DNA of 64,000 nt from Bacilli bacterium (GCA_900772415.1 CAAHEC010000063.1:145567-209566); one strand, 5' to 3'; shown: positions 8,098 to 16,970, counted from the first letter of the stretch. The notes: a model not told the origin generated them from the sequence alone. Made by a program: numbers and translations.

Positions 8098-8850
8098 ATG
8101 AATGAAAATTTTATTAAAAAAAGTAATTGTGGTAGCAACATATTAAATAATGCTATTAATGAAATTAATAAAAATAAATTAAATAGACCAAGATACGTTC
8201 TAGCTAAATCAGAAACAATTACAATTAAAGATACGGTAACGGTAGATTCTAATACTAGTGCAAAAGTAATTGATAATAAAGTTAATGATAACCATATTTT
8301 AACTTTTATGATTCCAAAAGGAAAAGATGGATTAAATGGTGAAAACATTCCAAATAAAATAAATGCAGCATACATAGTTGCTTTTAACAAAGATTACTTA
8401 GATGATGGATACGAAATATCAAAAGGAGAAAGACTTCCTCTTCAAAGAAAAGAAATTGATACAAATAACATAGTAGAGTTAGATTCTAATAATAATACCA
8501 TTAAGTTTAATAAAGAGGGATATTATAAAATATCTTTTAATGCGTACGTAAGAGTTCCATATTTTAATGAAAATTTTGATCCAAAGATAGATTTTGCAAC
8601 CCTTGCATTTAAAAAAGTTGGAACTGATAATATTTATGTAGGTGCTAGTTGTTTCTATAGAAATGAAGAAACCTCACATATTCACGCTGAAGGAATTCTA
8701 TCTATAGATAGTACTAATGACTTATATGAACTATCTAATGTGTCAAAAAGAAATATTTACCTTAATACACCAGATTTACAAAACATTGATTCTGATTCTT
8801 ACTTTACAAACTCTAGTTTAACATTAATCATAGAATATTTAGGAAAATAA
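8098..8850 (+). CDS. BclA-like surface protein with minimal collagen segment
   Basis: The N-terminus (NCGSNILNNAINEINKNK, then RPRYV) aligns with the N-terminus of the collagen-like protein at 1-693 (NILNKALEEMKNKK, then PRYI). Residues 36-74 are one spacer module of the kind found three times in the protein at 6783, ending MIPKGKDGLNGEN, which is all that remains of a collagen block. Residues 84-250 are a beta-rich, C1q/TNF-like domain (GYYKISFNAYVRV, LTLIIEYLG). No signal peptide. AAGGAG precedes the ATG. The glycosyltransferase follows after 16 bases, so the two are likely co-transcribed. Confidence 0.7.
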   Translation: MNENFIKKSNCGSNILNNAINEINKNKLNRPRYVLAKSETITIKDTVTVDSNTSAKVIDNKVNDNHILTFMIPKGKDGLNGENIPNKINAAYIVAFNKDYLDDGYEISKGERLPLQRKEIDTNNIVELDSNNNTIKFNKEGYYKISFNAYVRVPYFNENFDPKIDFATLAFKKVGTDNIYVGASCFYRNEETSHIHAEGILSIDSTNDLYELSNVSKRNIYLNTPDLQNIDSDSYFTNSSLTLIIEYLGK

Positions 8851-8866
8851 AAGAAAGGATATTTTT

Positions 8867-9970
8867 ATGAAAAAGAAAAAAATATATGTTTATGCCATAA
8901 GTAAAAATGAAGAAAAATTTGCTAAAAGATGGTATGAGTCCGTTAAGAGTGCTGACGGCATATACGTTTTAGATACCGGTTCAACTGATAATACTGTTAA
9001 AATATTAAAAGAATTAGGTGCTAAAGTAACTACTAAAGAAATAAAACCTTGGAGGTTTGATGTTGCAAGAAATGAATCTTTAAAGTTAGTACCACTTGAT
9101 GCTGATATATGTGTATGTATAGATATTGATGAAGTAATAAGTCCTAATTGGAGAGAAAAACTAGAAGAAATATTAGAAAATGAAAAAGTAAATCACGTAA
9201 GATATATTTATAACTGGAGTCATGATGAAAATAAGAATCCTAAGGTAAGTTTTTACTATGAGAAAATACATGCGAGAAAAAATTTTAAATGGATAAATCC
9301 GGTTCATGAAGTTTTAAAATATACTGGAAGTAATGAAGTTTGGGCTACTACAAATGACATAATAGTTGATCATTATCCAGATAGTTCTAAATCAAGAAGT
9401 AGTTATCTTCCTTTATTAGAATTATCTGTAAAAGAAGATCCTTATAATGATAGAAATGTTCATTATTTAGGAAGAGAATATATGTATTATGGAAAATTAA
9501 ACGAAGCAATAGATACACTTATTTATCATCTTTCTCTAAAGTCCGCAACATGGAAAGATGAAAGAGCAGCTTCTATGCGTTTTATAGCAAGATGTTATAA
9601 ATACTTAAAAAGATATGAAGAGGCTAAAATGTGGCTTAATAAGGCAATTAATGAAGCTCCTTATTTAAGAGATGCATATGTTGAAATGGCATTTTTAGAG
9701 TATGAGCTTAATAACTTTAGTGCTGTTAAAAAATATTGCCTTTTGGCTCTAAATATTAAAACTCATGAAAAAACATACATAAATGAACCCTTTAGTTTTG
9801 ATTACACAATATATGACTTACTTTCTATAAGTACGTTTTACTTAGGAGAAATAGATGAATCTTTAAAATGGGTTGATATAGCAATAAAGATGGAACCTAA
9901 TAATAAAAGATTACTAAACAATAAAAAGATTATTAAAGAAGCAAAAAAGAATTCTAAAAATAAGATTTAG
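8867..9970 (+). CDS. Family 2 glycosyltransferase with TPR-like C-terminus
   Basis: The N-terminal 200 residues are a GT-A fold: ISKNEEKFAKRWYESVK, VLDTGSTDNTV (nucleotide-sugar site, residues 35-45) and the metal-binding DID at 86-88 (CVCIDIDEVI). Residues about 190-350 contain TPR-like helix pairs (YLGREYMYYGKLNEAIDTLIYHL, RFIARCYKYLKRYEEAKMWLNKAI, SLKWVDIAIKMEPNNKRL). Cytoplasmic, no membrane segments. Placement 16 bases after a collagen-like protein fits a protein O-glycosyltransferase for those products, as glycosyltransferases sit beside bclA genes in Bacillus and Clostridioides. The substrate assignment is an inference from context. Confidence 0.85.
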   Translation: MKKKKIYVYAISKNEEKFAKRWYESVKSADGIYVLDTGSTDNTVKILKELGAKVTTKEIKPWRFDVARNESLKLVPLDADICVCIDIDEVISPNWREKLEEILENEKVNHVRYIYNWSHDENKNPKVSFYYEKIHARKNFKWINPVHEVLKYTGSNEVWATTNDIIVDHYPDSSKSRSSYLPLLELSVKEDPYNDRNVHYLGREYMYYGKLNEAIDTLIYHLSLKSATWKDERAASMRFIARCYKYLKRYEEAKMWLNKAINEAPYLRDAYVEMAFLEYELNNFSAVKKYCLLALNIKTHEKTYINEPFSFDYTIYDLLSISTFYLGEIDESLKWVDIAIKMEPNNKRLLNNKKIIKEAKKNSKNKI

Positions 9971-10060
9971 AATCCTTTTTTATAACTTGATATATAATCA
10001 TCTTTCATTTATAATTATATAGAGTAATATTTATTAATTAAAAATGAAGGTGTTAAATTT

Positions 10061-10804
10061 ATGAAAAAAAATGCTCCAATATGTTTTTTTGACTCAGGAA
10101 TTGGTGGCTCTACAATATTAAAAGAGGTAATTAAAAAGTTACCAAACGAAAATTACGTATATTATGCAGATAGCAAAAATAATCCATATGGTAATAAAAC
10201 AAAAGAAGAATTATTTGATATAGTATGTTGTGCTGTGGATAATTTGCTTAAGTATAACCCAAAATTAATTGTATGTGCATGTAATACAGCAACAGAAGTT
10301 GTGTTAAACGATATTAGAAAAAAATATAAGGACATAACTTTTATTGGAACAGAGCCAGCAGTTAAAGTAGTTTATGATCACTATAAAGATAAAAAAACAA
10401 TTATATTAACTACTAAAGGCACTGGAGAAAGTAAAAGATTTAAAGAGTTATTTAAAAATTATAAGACAAAAAACTGTATTTTAATTGAAGCTCCTCTACT
10501 TGCTTCCTTAATAGAAAATAATAAGGATACTTATAGCTATTTAAATGATTTATTAAAAGACTACAAAGGATATGAAGTTGTTGTTTTAGGATGTACTCAT
10601 TTCCCACTTGCAAAAAATGCTATTACAAAGGTTTTAGGTAATGTTACATTTGTTGATGGAAGTCATGGCATCGCAAACAGAGTATATAATTTATTAAATA
10701 ATGATAATAATCTAAATAAGAATAATAAAGGAAGCATTCACATAATTGCTCCTAATAAAAATACTGAAAATAAAATAATGTCCATAATTAAAGAGAACTT
10801 TTAG
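10061..10804 (+). CDS. murI: Glutamate racemase
   Basis: Interconverts L- and D-glutamate for peptidoglycan. Both catalytic cysteines are visible, Cys74 in VCACNTA and Cys178 in LGCTHFP, with the DSGIGG loop at 11-16. The length of 247 is slightly short for the family, mostly at the C-terminus, which ends in a Lys/Asn-rich tail. GAAGGTG precedes the ATG; the gene stands alone and ends in its own terminator. Confidence 0.95.
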   Translation: MKKNAPICFFDSGIGGSTILKEVIKKLPNENYVYYADSKNNPYGNKTKEELFDIVCCAVDNLLKYNPKLIVCACNTATEVVLNDIRKKYKDITFIGTEPAVKVVYDHYKDKKTIILTTKGTGESKRFKELFKNYKTKNCILIEAPLLASLIENNKDTYSYLNDLLKDYKGYEVVVLGCTHFPLAKNAITKVLGNVTFVDGSHGIANRVYNLLNNDNNLNKNNKGSIHIIAPNKNTENKIMSIIKENF

Positions 10805-10824
10805 TATAAGTTCTCTTTATCTTT
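10790..10824 (+). terminator. murI terminator
   Basis: AAAGAGAACTT (10790-10800) and AAGTTCTCTTT (10808-10818) pair perfectly across the stop codon; the T-rich tail follows. Confidence 0.85.
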
Positions 10825-10976
10825 TATTATAAATAATAGAGTAATTATATTCTTAACTTTCATCTAAATATGATATTTTGGGTTCACCACTTTTTAATTA
10901 TGTAAAATAGTTTTTGAAAAACTATAAAAATGAAATCTTTTAATTAAAAGTTATATTATTCAAAAGACTTATTATA

Positions 10977-12941
10977 TTATTTTTTATTAATCATATCAAT
11001 TATTAAGTTTGCAGTATTTTCTACACCTATTTCATCTACGTTTAAACAAATATCATAGTTAGCAAAATCCTTCCAATTATGTTCAGTATAATACTTATAA
11101 TGTTTTTCTCTTTGCCTATTAATCTTTTTAATTTGTTTTTCAGCCTTATCTTTAGATAAACCATAATATTTAACTGCACGTTTTATTTCATTATCTAAAG
11201 AGCTATATAAAAATACTTTATAAACGTTTTTCTTACCACTTAATATGTAATTTGCACATCTACCAACTATTACGCAAGATGACTTTGAAGCAAGCTTTTT
11301 AATTGCTTTATCTTCCGCGATAAATAAAGCATCTTCATTATTATATATAGAGCTTCCTAGAGAATGTTTCTTTTGTTCATTTTCTTCTATGTATTTTTTA
11401 GATAATCCACTTTCCTTTGATATTTCGTTTATCAACTCTTTATCATAAAATGGAATACCTAACTTATCTGCTATTATTTTTCCTACAAACCTACCACCAG
11501 AACCATATTCTCTGTTTATGGTAATAATTACTTTGTTTTTACCCTTAGATGTAATTTTTTCTTTTGTATCTTTTTCTGATTCCTCACTCATATTACCAAG
11601 CTTTTTATACTCACTAAAAAATATAAATATAACGCATATAAAGCATATAGTATCTGCAATTGGTCCAGCATATAAAGCTCCATATAAACCTATCTTACTA
11701 GTTAATAAAATAGTAAGTGGAATAAAAAGCATAATTTGTCTAATAAATGATACTGCAGTTGATTTTTTTACATTTCCAAGTGACTGAATAACTATACTAG
11801 TAGTCATTTCAAACGCATTTAAAAAGCACACCATAAGAAATATTTTTAATGTATCACATGCAAACGTAACATATAAACTATTATTTGCGCTACCAAATAT
11901 TCCTATTAAAAACTTTGGAAATAGTTGAAATGATAAATTAAATATAATTCCTATTAAAAAGTTAATTATTAGCACTTTTCTAAGAGTTTCTTTAACTCTT
12001 TTATAGTTACCCGCTCCATAGTTATATCCAATAATTGGTTGTGCACCTATTGAAACACCAAGAACAGATGAGATAAATAAACTATTTAATTTAGATACTA
12101 TTCCGTATGCTGAAAGTGGTATGTCACTACCAAATTTAGATAATGCTCCGTATTTTGTCATTATGTTATTCATGAATATAAATAAAACTAAGATAGTCAT
12201 TTGAGTAATAAAACTAGATAATCCATATCCCATTACCTTAAATATACTTTTATTTATCCTAAAATCTTTTTTATCTATTTTTACTTGTTTAAATCTTTTA
12301 ATATACATAAGTGCCATAATAGCTGATGCTATCTGACCAATTATTGTTGCAATAGCACCTCCTTTAACACCCATATTAAATCCCATTATTAAAATTGGAT
12401 CTAATATTAAGTTTATAACTGCTCCTAAAACAAGTAATACCATTGAGTACTTAGGAGAACCATCCGCTCTTATTATTTGTGATAATACTGAGTATATAAT
12501 CATGAAAGGAGCACCTAAAAGTATTATTTTACCGTAAGAAATAGCATATGGAAGTACTTTTTGTGTGCATCCAAAAAATAAAACTAATTTATCTAGCAAT
12601 AAGTACAAAATTAAACTTATTACTACTCCTAATATAATTGTAAATAAAATTGTTGATGCAACTGACTTACTAGCTTCATTTTCCTTTTTTTCTCCAAGTC
12701 TTAAACTCAAGTTAGCAGCACATCCATTTCCTATTAAACCTGCAACTGCGTTACAAAAAATTACAATTGGAAATATTACGTTGGTTGCAGCATTTCCTAA
12801 GTATCCAACTCCTTGACCAATAAAGATTTGGTCCACTATGTTATAAATAGAGTTTATAAGCATACTTATTATACAAGGAACTGAAAACGCAAGTAAAAGA
12901 CTACCAATTTTGTCCTTTCCTAAATTTAATTCTTTTTTCAT
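10977..12941 (-). CDS. MATE efflux transporter fused to cytidylate kinase-like domain
   Basis: Residues 1-445 are a 12-helix MATE (NorM/DinF type) multidrug antiporter: the start IGSLLLAFSVPCIISMLINSIYNIVDQIFIGQGVGYLG and APFMIIYSVLSQIIRADGSP are family signatures. A linker of about 25 charged residues leads to a cytidylate kinase-like P-loop domain at 470-654 (VIITINREYGSGGRFVGK, then YDKELI and IVGRCANYIL). Such fusions occur in gut Firmicutes, but the role of the kinase domain is unknown; it would face the cytoplasm. AAGGAGG precedes the ATG. A promoter and a terminator-like hairpin lie in its 5' leader (12962-13050). Confidence 0.9.
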   Translation of the reverse strand: MKKELNLGKDKIGSLLLAFSVPCIISMLINSIYNIVDQIFIGQGVGYLGNAATNVIFPIVIFCNAVAGLIGNGCAANLSLRLGEKKENEASKSVASTILFTIILGVVISLILYLLLDKLVLFFGCTQKVLPYAISYGKIILLGAPFMIIYSVLSQIIRADGSPKYSMVLLVLGAVINLILDPILIMGFNMGVKGGAIATIIGQIASAIMALMYIKRFKQVKIDKKDFRINKSIFKVMGYGLSSFITQMTILVLFIFMNNIMTKYGALSKFGSDIPLSAYGIVSKLNSLFISSVLGVSIGAQPIIGYNYGAGNYKRVKETLRKVLIINFLIGIIFNLSFQLFPKFLIGIFGSANNSLYVTFACDTLKIFLMVCFLNAFEMTTSIVIQSLGNVKKSTAVSFIRQIMLFIPLTILLTSKIGLYGALYAGPIADTICFICVIFIFFSEYKKLGNMSEESEKDTKEKITSKGKNKVIITINREYGSGGRFVGKIIADKLGIPFYDKELINEISKESGLSKKYIEENEQKKHSLGSSIYNNEDALFIAEDKAIKKLASKSSCVIVGRCANYILSGKKNVYKVFLYSSLDNEIKRAVKYYGLSKDKAEKQIKKINRQREKHYKYYTEHNWKDFANYDICLNVDEIGVENTANLIIDMINKK

Positions 12942-12961
12942 AAGAAATTCCTCCTTTACAT

Positions 12962-13010
12962 AAAAAAGAATTGCTAAACAAACCGGATTTACGCTTTTTT
13001 AGCAACTCAT
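12962..13010 (-). promoter_or_regulatory. Leader hairpin with T-run (candidate attenuator)
   Basis: On the minus strand GAGTTGCTAAA pairs with TTTAGCAATTC (one G-T pair) around a 19-base loop, followed by six T, then AAGGAGG and the MATE start. It lies between a good promoter and the gene, so it would terminate the gene's own transcript. A tiny open frame ATG AGT TGC TAA (13010-12999) occupies the 5' arm. Alternatively it is the terminator of the upstream ylmH gene. Confidence 0.55.
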
Positions 13011-13021
13011 TTGCGAAGTTA

Positions 13022-13050
13022 ATTATAACACATATTTTATTTTTGTGTAA
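13022..13050 (-). promoter_or_regulatory. Promoter upstream of the MATE-kinase gene
   Basis: Minus-strand TTACAC (-35, plus 13045-13050), a 17-base spacer ending in TG-T, and TATAAT (-10, plus 13022-13027). The extended -10 and exact spacing make this one of the better promoters in the window. Confidence 0.65.
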
Positions 13051-13060
13051 GTAAATTTTT

Positions 13061-13753
13061 TTAAATGTACTTTAAATATCTAACGATAAAGTTATTTTTC
13101 TTAGTACTTTTTACTATTCCAACAAATTTATATTTTCCGTATCTTCTTATACTAAATATATCATTTTCTTTTAGTATGTATGAGTTTTTATTCATAACGT
13201 CATAATTAACTATTACTTCTTTATTTTTTATCTTATCAAGAGCAACTTTTCTTGATGTATTAATTATGCCAGATATAACATTATCAATTCTTAAGCTTGA
13301 TATTATCATTTCTTTTTCTTCATACTTTCTTTCATAATTATCTAACACATTTAAATTTACTTCTTCTAATGAAACTTTTTTATTACCTACCATTTTTAAA
13401 TTATCTTTTATGTATAATGCTAAATCATCACTAACAAAAACATAATAGTAATCATTATAAAATACTATATCACCAAAGTATGATGAATCTATGTTAAGAG
13501 AAAATAAGCTACCTAAAATATCTTGATGTCTAATATTTTCCACAGTATAAACTTTAAATAACTTAACTTTTGGAATTTTTCCTGTGTATAACATTACTTT
13601 TTCACTATATTTATAAGGATAATATATGCTATACTCATTCTTTTTTAACTTTCCTGTTACTATTTTAAGTTCTCTTCCATCCAAAAACTGTGTATTTTTA
13701 CCCGTTTTAATTTTTTCCACAGCATTATTTATTTTATAAACATCCGATTTCAT
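13061..13753 (-). CDS. ylmH: S4-domain RNA-binding protein YlmH
   Basis: Contains the conserved FLDGREL motif near residue 23 and a C-terminal S4 domain (SSLRIDNVISGIINTSRKVALDKIKNKEVIVNYDVM, about 152-187) followed by DIFSIRRYGKYKFVG. In Bacillus this family acts in ribosome-associated quality control on the 50S subunit. The length of 230 is slightly shorter than usual. It is the last gene of a cluster reading from the YunG-UDG fusion; AAGGTG precedes the ATG. Confidence 0.88.
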   Translation of the reverse strand: MKSDVYKINNAVEKIKTGKNTQFLDGRELKIVTGKLKKNEYSIYYPYKYSEKVMLYTGKIPKVKLFKVYTVENIRHQDILGSLFSLNIDSSYFGDIVFYNDYYYVFVSDDLALYIKDNLKMVGNKKVSLEEVNLNVLDNYERKYEEKEMIISSLRIDNVISGIINTSRKVALDKIKNKEVIVNYDVMNKNSYILKENDIFSIRRYGKYKFVGIVKSTKKNNFIVRYLKYI

Positions 13754-13770
13754 TTATTTCACCTTTTTTA

Positions 13771-14568
13771 TTATACTTTTGCGTCAAATTCTTCTACAAA
13801 ATTCTCATTATAATTCAAACACACATCTAAACTTTCTAACAATTCTTGACATAATGATTTATATTTATATCTTCTTAAGTATCTATGATCATAAAGCCTT
13901 ATCGTTTTATCTGTTATATCATACAAAGTATATATATACTTACTGAAAACTTTCATATCAACCGAAAATGTTTTAAAAATCACATTGTTATTATGAATTC
14001 TTTCGCTTAAGTAATTAAAGTCTTTATATAAATTAGAATCAACTAAATTACAAGCCTGTTTAAAATTATAATTTTTTAGTTTTTTGACTTTTTTCAACCA
14101 ACTATATGATTGCATATCAAATATGTTCACATCATTAATTCCAAAGGATTCACACATATCTAAATATGTCTTTTTTGCAATGCTTCGACCTGGTTCATGG
14201 TCAATAATCCGAAAAACTTTATAAGCCCCATAAACGTACCAATACTTCCATAGATCATATTTTTTATACTTGTTTATCAAATAAAATGTTATATAGTTTT
14301 CTATTATAATTCTTATAGTACAAGAAAGACTATTATAATTTCCTTGTAAAATATTAGATATTGCTTCGTCCAAATAATCTAAATGTTTTTTCATAAGAAT
14401 CTCTTTAATCTCATTATAAGATCCATTAGGCGAGTGTGTAAAAGTTAACGTATTGTTAATATATTCAGTATATTTTATTAACGATTTTATTTCTTCTTTT
14501 TCTATACCATAAATATCTGTCCAAAATTCTAAATACCTATCATGCAATATTTTTTCCATAGCATTCAT
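13771..14568 (-). CDS. Hypothetical protein, possibly DUF5677-like
   Basis: Not firmly recognised. Entirely helical and soluble; the segment NYNSLSCTIRIIIENYITFYLINKY near residue 100 recalls DUF5677-type proteins, in which a conserved Arg precedes a membrane-like helix. The start at 14568 (ATG) follows GAAAGGTAG; a TTG three codons upstream lies in the binding site. It lies between ylmH and the YunG-UDG gene on the same strand with gaps of about 20 bases, so likely one operon. Confidence 0.65.
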   Translation of the reverse strand: MNAMEKILHDRYLEFWTDIYGIEKEEIKSLIKYTEYINNTLTFTHSPNGSYNEIKEILMKKHLDYLDEAISNILQGNYNSLSCTIRIIIENYITFYLINKYKKYDLWKYWYVYGAYKVFRIIDHEPGRSIAKKTYLDMCESFGINDVNIFDMQSYSWLKKVKKLKNYNFKQACNLVDSNLYKDFNYLSERIHNNNVIFKTFSVDMKVFSKYIYTLYDITDKTIRLYDHRYLRRYKYKSLCQELLESLDVCLNYNENFVEEFDAKV

Positions 14569-14589
14569 ATTAATCAACTACCTTTCGAA

Positions 14590-15492
14590 TTATTTATTAC
14601 ATTCTTTTAATCTCTCAAATATAGGTAAATTACCTTTATAACTTTTTGGATATATAGGACTAGGATGATATATAGGTAAGATTTTATAGTCATTAACTTC
14701 ATATATCTTACCAACTACATCCACAAACTTATTAAATTTAAAATCAAGTAAATTTCTAGTTGGGAATTCTCCTAAAGTAATAATCAATTTAGGATTTATA
14801 ATTTTTAATTGTTCTAACATTATGTTTTTACAATTTTTAGAACAAATTTTCAAATTCTTTCTTTCAAGAGGATAACACTTTACTGACTCTAAAAATGTGG
14901 TTTCAAATATATCTCTATCAATAATGTCAAACAATTTTTGTAAAACAAACACACTAGGTAATACCTTACCATTTAAATCAGTCCACAATTTATGACTTTT
15001 TCTCCATCCATTATTCGCAGGTGCTTCCCCAACTAAAACTATGTCATTATCTTTACCCAGAAATACTGTTGCATCATCAGGAAACTTATCTACTAATTTA
15101 TCACAAGACTTGCAAGAATATACTTTTTTATCAACTTGTTTTAATAACTTGTTTATTAACCTTTCCTTTAATGTTATATATCTATGTTTTGTATCATCAG
15201 TTAATATTTTTTGTCTATCTACAATTTTATAATCATTATAATCTATTTTGTGATTAAACTGACTATTAGTTAAATCTACAATATTATTTTCTATTAAATT
15301 AAAATAGTGGCTAATTCCATCAACATAAATTTTACAAATATCTCCACCAAAATAATCATTAACAATAAGAGATGTTATTGCGCTCATTCCAAAGCATTTG
15401 TTACCATAATTCCAATTATCTTGAACTTTAGGATAACATAAATCTTTTGAATAACACTCTAATAAAGCATTTTTTATTTTTTCAATGTTCAT
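14590..15492 (-). CDS. YunG-like domain fused to family 4-type uracil-DNA glycosylase
   Basis: Residues 1-110 match the YunG family: NKCFGMSAI with Cys36, ISHYFNLI with His65 and IVDLTNSQF with Asp76, a papain-like Cys-His-Asp arrangement. Residues about 125-300 are a uracil-DNA glycosylase of the iron-sulfur type: cysteines 130, 133, 209 and 224 fit C-x2-C-x75-C-x14-C, motif GEAPANNGWR at 158-167, a PKLIITLG core strand, and the HPSP motif at 279-282. I chose the ATG at 15492, preceded by CGGAG. The UDG should excise uracil from deaminated DNA; the role of the YunG part is unknown. Confidence 0.75.
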   Translation of the reverse strand: MNIEKIKNALLECYSKDLCYPKVQDNWNYGNKCFGMSAITSLIVNDYFGGDICKIYVDGISHYFNLIENNIVDLTNSQFNHKIDYNDYKIVDRQKILTDDTKHRYITLKERLINKLLKQVDKKVYSCKSCDKLVDKFPDDATVFLGKDNDIVLVGEAPANNGWRKSHKLWTDLNGKVLPSVFVLQKLFDIIDRDIFETTFLESVKCYPLERKNLKICSKNCKNIMLEQLKIINPKLIITLGEFPTRNLLDFKFNKFVDVVGKIYEVNDYKILPIYHPSPIYPKSYKGNLPIFERLKECNK

Positions 15493-15613
15493 AAAAATCA
15501 CTCCGAAAAATTAATCTATAAATATTATACCAAACAAACAATTATTTCGGTTTAATTATTAATTTTTAATACGAAAAAATCAGGCTATAAAGTCTGATTA
15601 CATTTCAAAAATA

Positions 15614-15690
15614 TGGGGCGGAGTGTGGGAATCGAACCCACGTATGCTGGTGCCACAAACCAGTGTGTTAACCACTTCACCAACTCCGCC
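15614..15690 (-). tRNA. tRNA-His (GTG)
   Basis: Minus strand from 15690: an eight-pair acceptor stem GGCGGAGT/ACTCCGCC, including the extra G(-1) typical of tRNA-His; anticodon loop TTGTGGC with anticodon GTG; T arm GTGGG-TTCGATT-CCCAC; 3' CCA encoded at 15616-15614. Confidence 0.95.
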
Positions 15691-15779
15691 AAAAACTATG
15701 CATTTTTTAAATGCTAGTAGTATTTTAACAAACAAATAAAATAAAATCAATATTATTTTGATAATTATTCATATATTTA

Positions 15780-16970
15780 TTATTCATCATTATATAAAGA
15801 TGCACTTTTAATCGTATTGTTACCATATTTTTTATTTATTTTATCCATCGCTTTTTGAACCTTATCTCTTTCATTAGTCTTACCAACTTTTTCAAACAAC
15901 GATACTTGTTCATATGATTTATCAGTAAAATCACTTACTCTTAAACCAACTAATCTTATGGGATCCCCATTCCACATTTCTTTTAACAAAACACAAGCAT
16001 TTTCATATATATCGTCGTCCGAAGATACCGGATTAATTAACTTTTTTTGATGAACAAAATTTATAAAATTATTATTCTTAAGTTGAACTGCTATAACAGT
16101 TGCATACTTATCCTCTCCCCTTAATCTAATTCCAACCATATATGATAATTTCTTTATTACTTTTTTAAGTGTCATAATATCTGTTGCATCTTTAGAAAGT
16201 GTTGTTGAGTTTCCTATTCCTTTATTTTTAGGAAGTGGTTTTTCTACATCTGAATCATCTATACCATTTGCGTATTCATACATCATACGTCCCATTGATT
16301 TAAAATATTTTTCAAGCACATTTAAATTAGAACATGCCAAATCACCAATTTTGTTTATACCAAGTTCATGTAATTTTATACTTGATTTTTTACCAACCAT
16401 AAATAATTCATCAACATCCAAAGGCCACATTTTTTCTTTTATTTCATTTTGATATAAAGTATGTACTTTGTTAGGTTTTTCAAAATCACTAGCCATTTTA
16501 GCACAAACTTTACAATTACCAATTCCTATATTAACAGTAAATCCAAGTTTATCATATATTTCATCTTTTATTTTATAAGCTAATTTTTCCATATCCCCAT
16601 ATAGCATTTTCATACCCGTCATGTCCATAAAACATTCATCTATAGAATATCTTTCAATAATAGGTGTGTACTTACATAATATGTTATAAAAAGCATTTGA
16701 ATATTTTATATAATTATCTCTTTTAGAATTAACAACATATAATTTATCTACTTTTCTTCTTGCTAAATAAAGAGGGTCACCAGTTTTTATACCAGCCATC
16801 TTAGCTGGAAAACTTTTAGCAACTACAACACCATGTCTTTTTTTCTCATCACCTGCAACTACAGATGGAATTGTCCTTATATCTAGTTTACTCCCGTTTT
16901 TTAACATATCAATCGCAGACCACGATAAAAAGGCGTTATTAACATCAACATGAAAAATTATTCTTTCCAA
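15780..16970 (-). CDS. dinB: DNA polymerase IV (Y family)
   Basis: Translesion polymerase. N-terminal catalytic strand IIFHVDVNNAFLSW with the first metal-binding Asp, and YSIDECFMDMT with the second carboxylate pair. Little-finger domain from about residue 235. The C-terminus carries a beta-clamp motif, QVSLF. I chose TTG at 16970, since AAGAGGTGAC precedes it and the longer GTG start lies in that site. The expected length of about 396 is kept. Confidence 0.95.
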   Translation of the reverse strand: MERIIFHVDVNNAFLSWSAIDMLKNGSKLDIRTIPSVVAGDEKKRHGVVVAKSFPAKMAGIKTGDPLYLARRKVDKLYVVNSKRDNYIKYSNAFYNILCKYTPIIERYSIDECFMDMTGMKMLYGDMEKLAYKIKDEIYDKLGFTVNIGIGNCKVCAKMASDFEKPNKVHTLYQNEIKEKMWPLDVDELFMVGKKSSIKLHELGINKIGDLACSNLNVLEKYFKSMGRMMYEYANGIDDSDVEKPLPKNKGIGNSTTLSKDATDIMTLKKVIKKLSYMVGIRLRGEDKYATVIAVQLKNNNFINFVHQKKLINPVSSDDDIYENACVLLKEMWNGDPIRLVGLRVSDFTDKSYEQVSLFEKVGKTNERDKVQKAMDKINKKYGNNTIKSASLYNDE

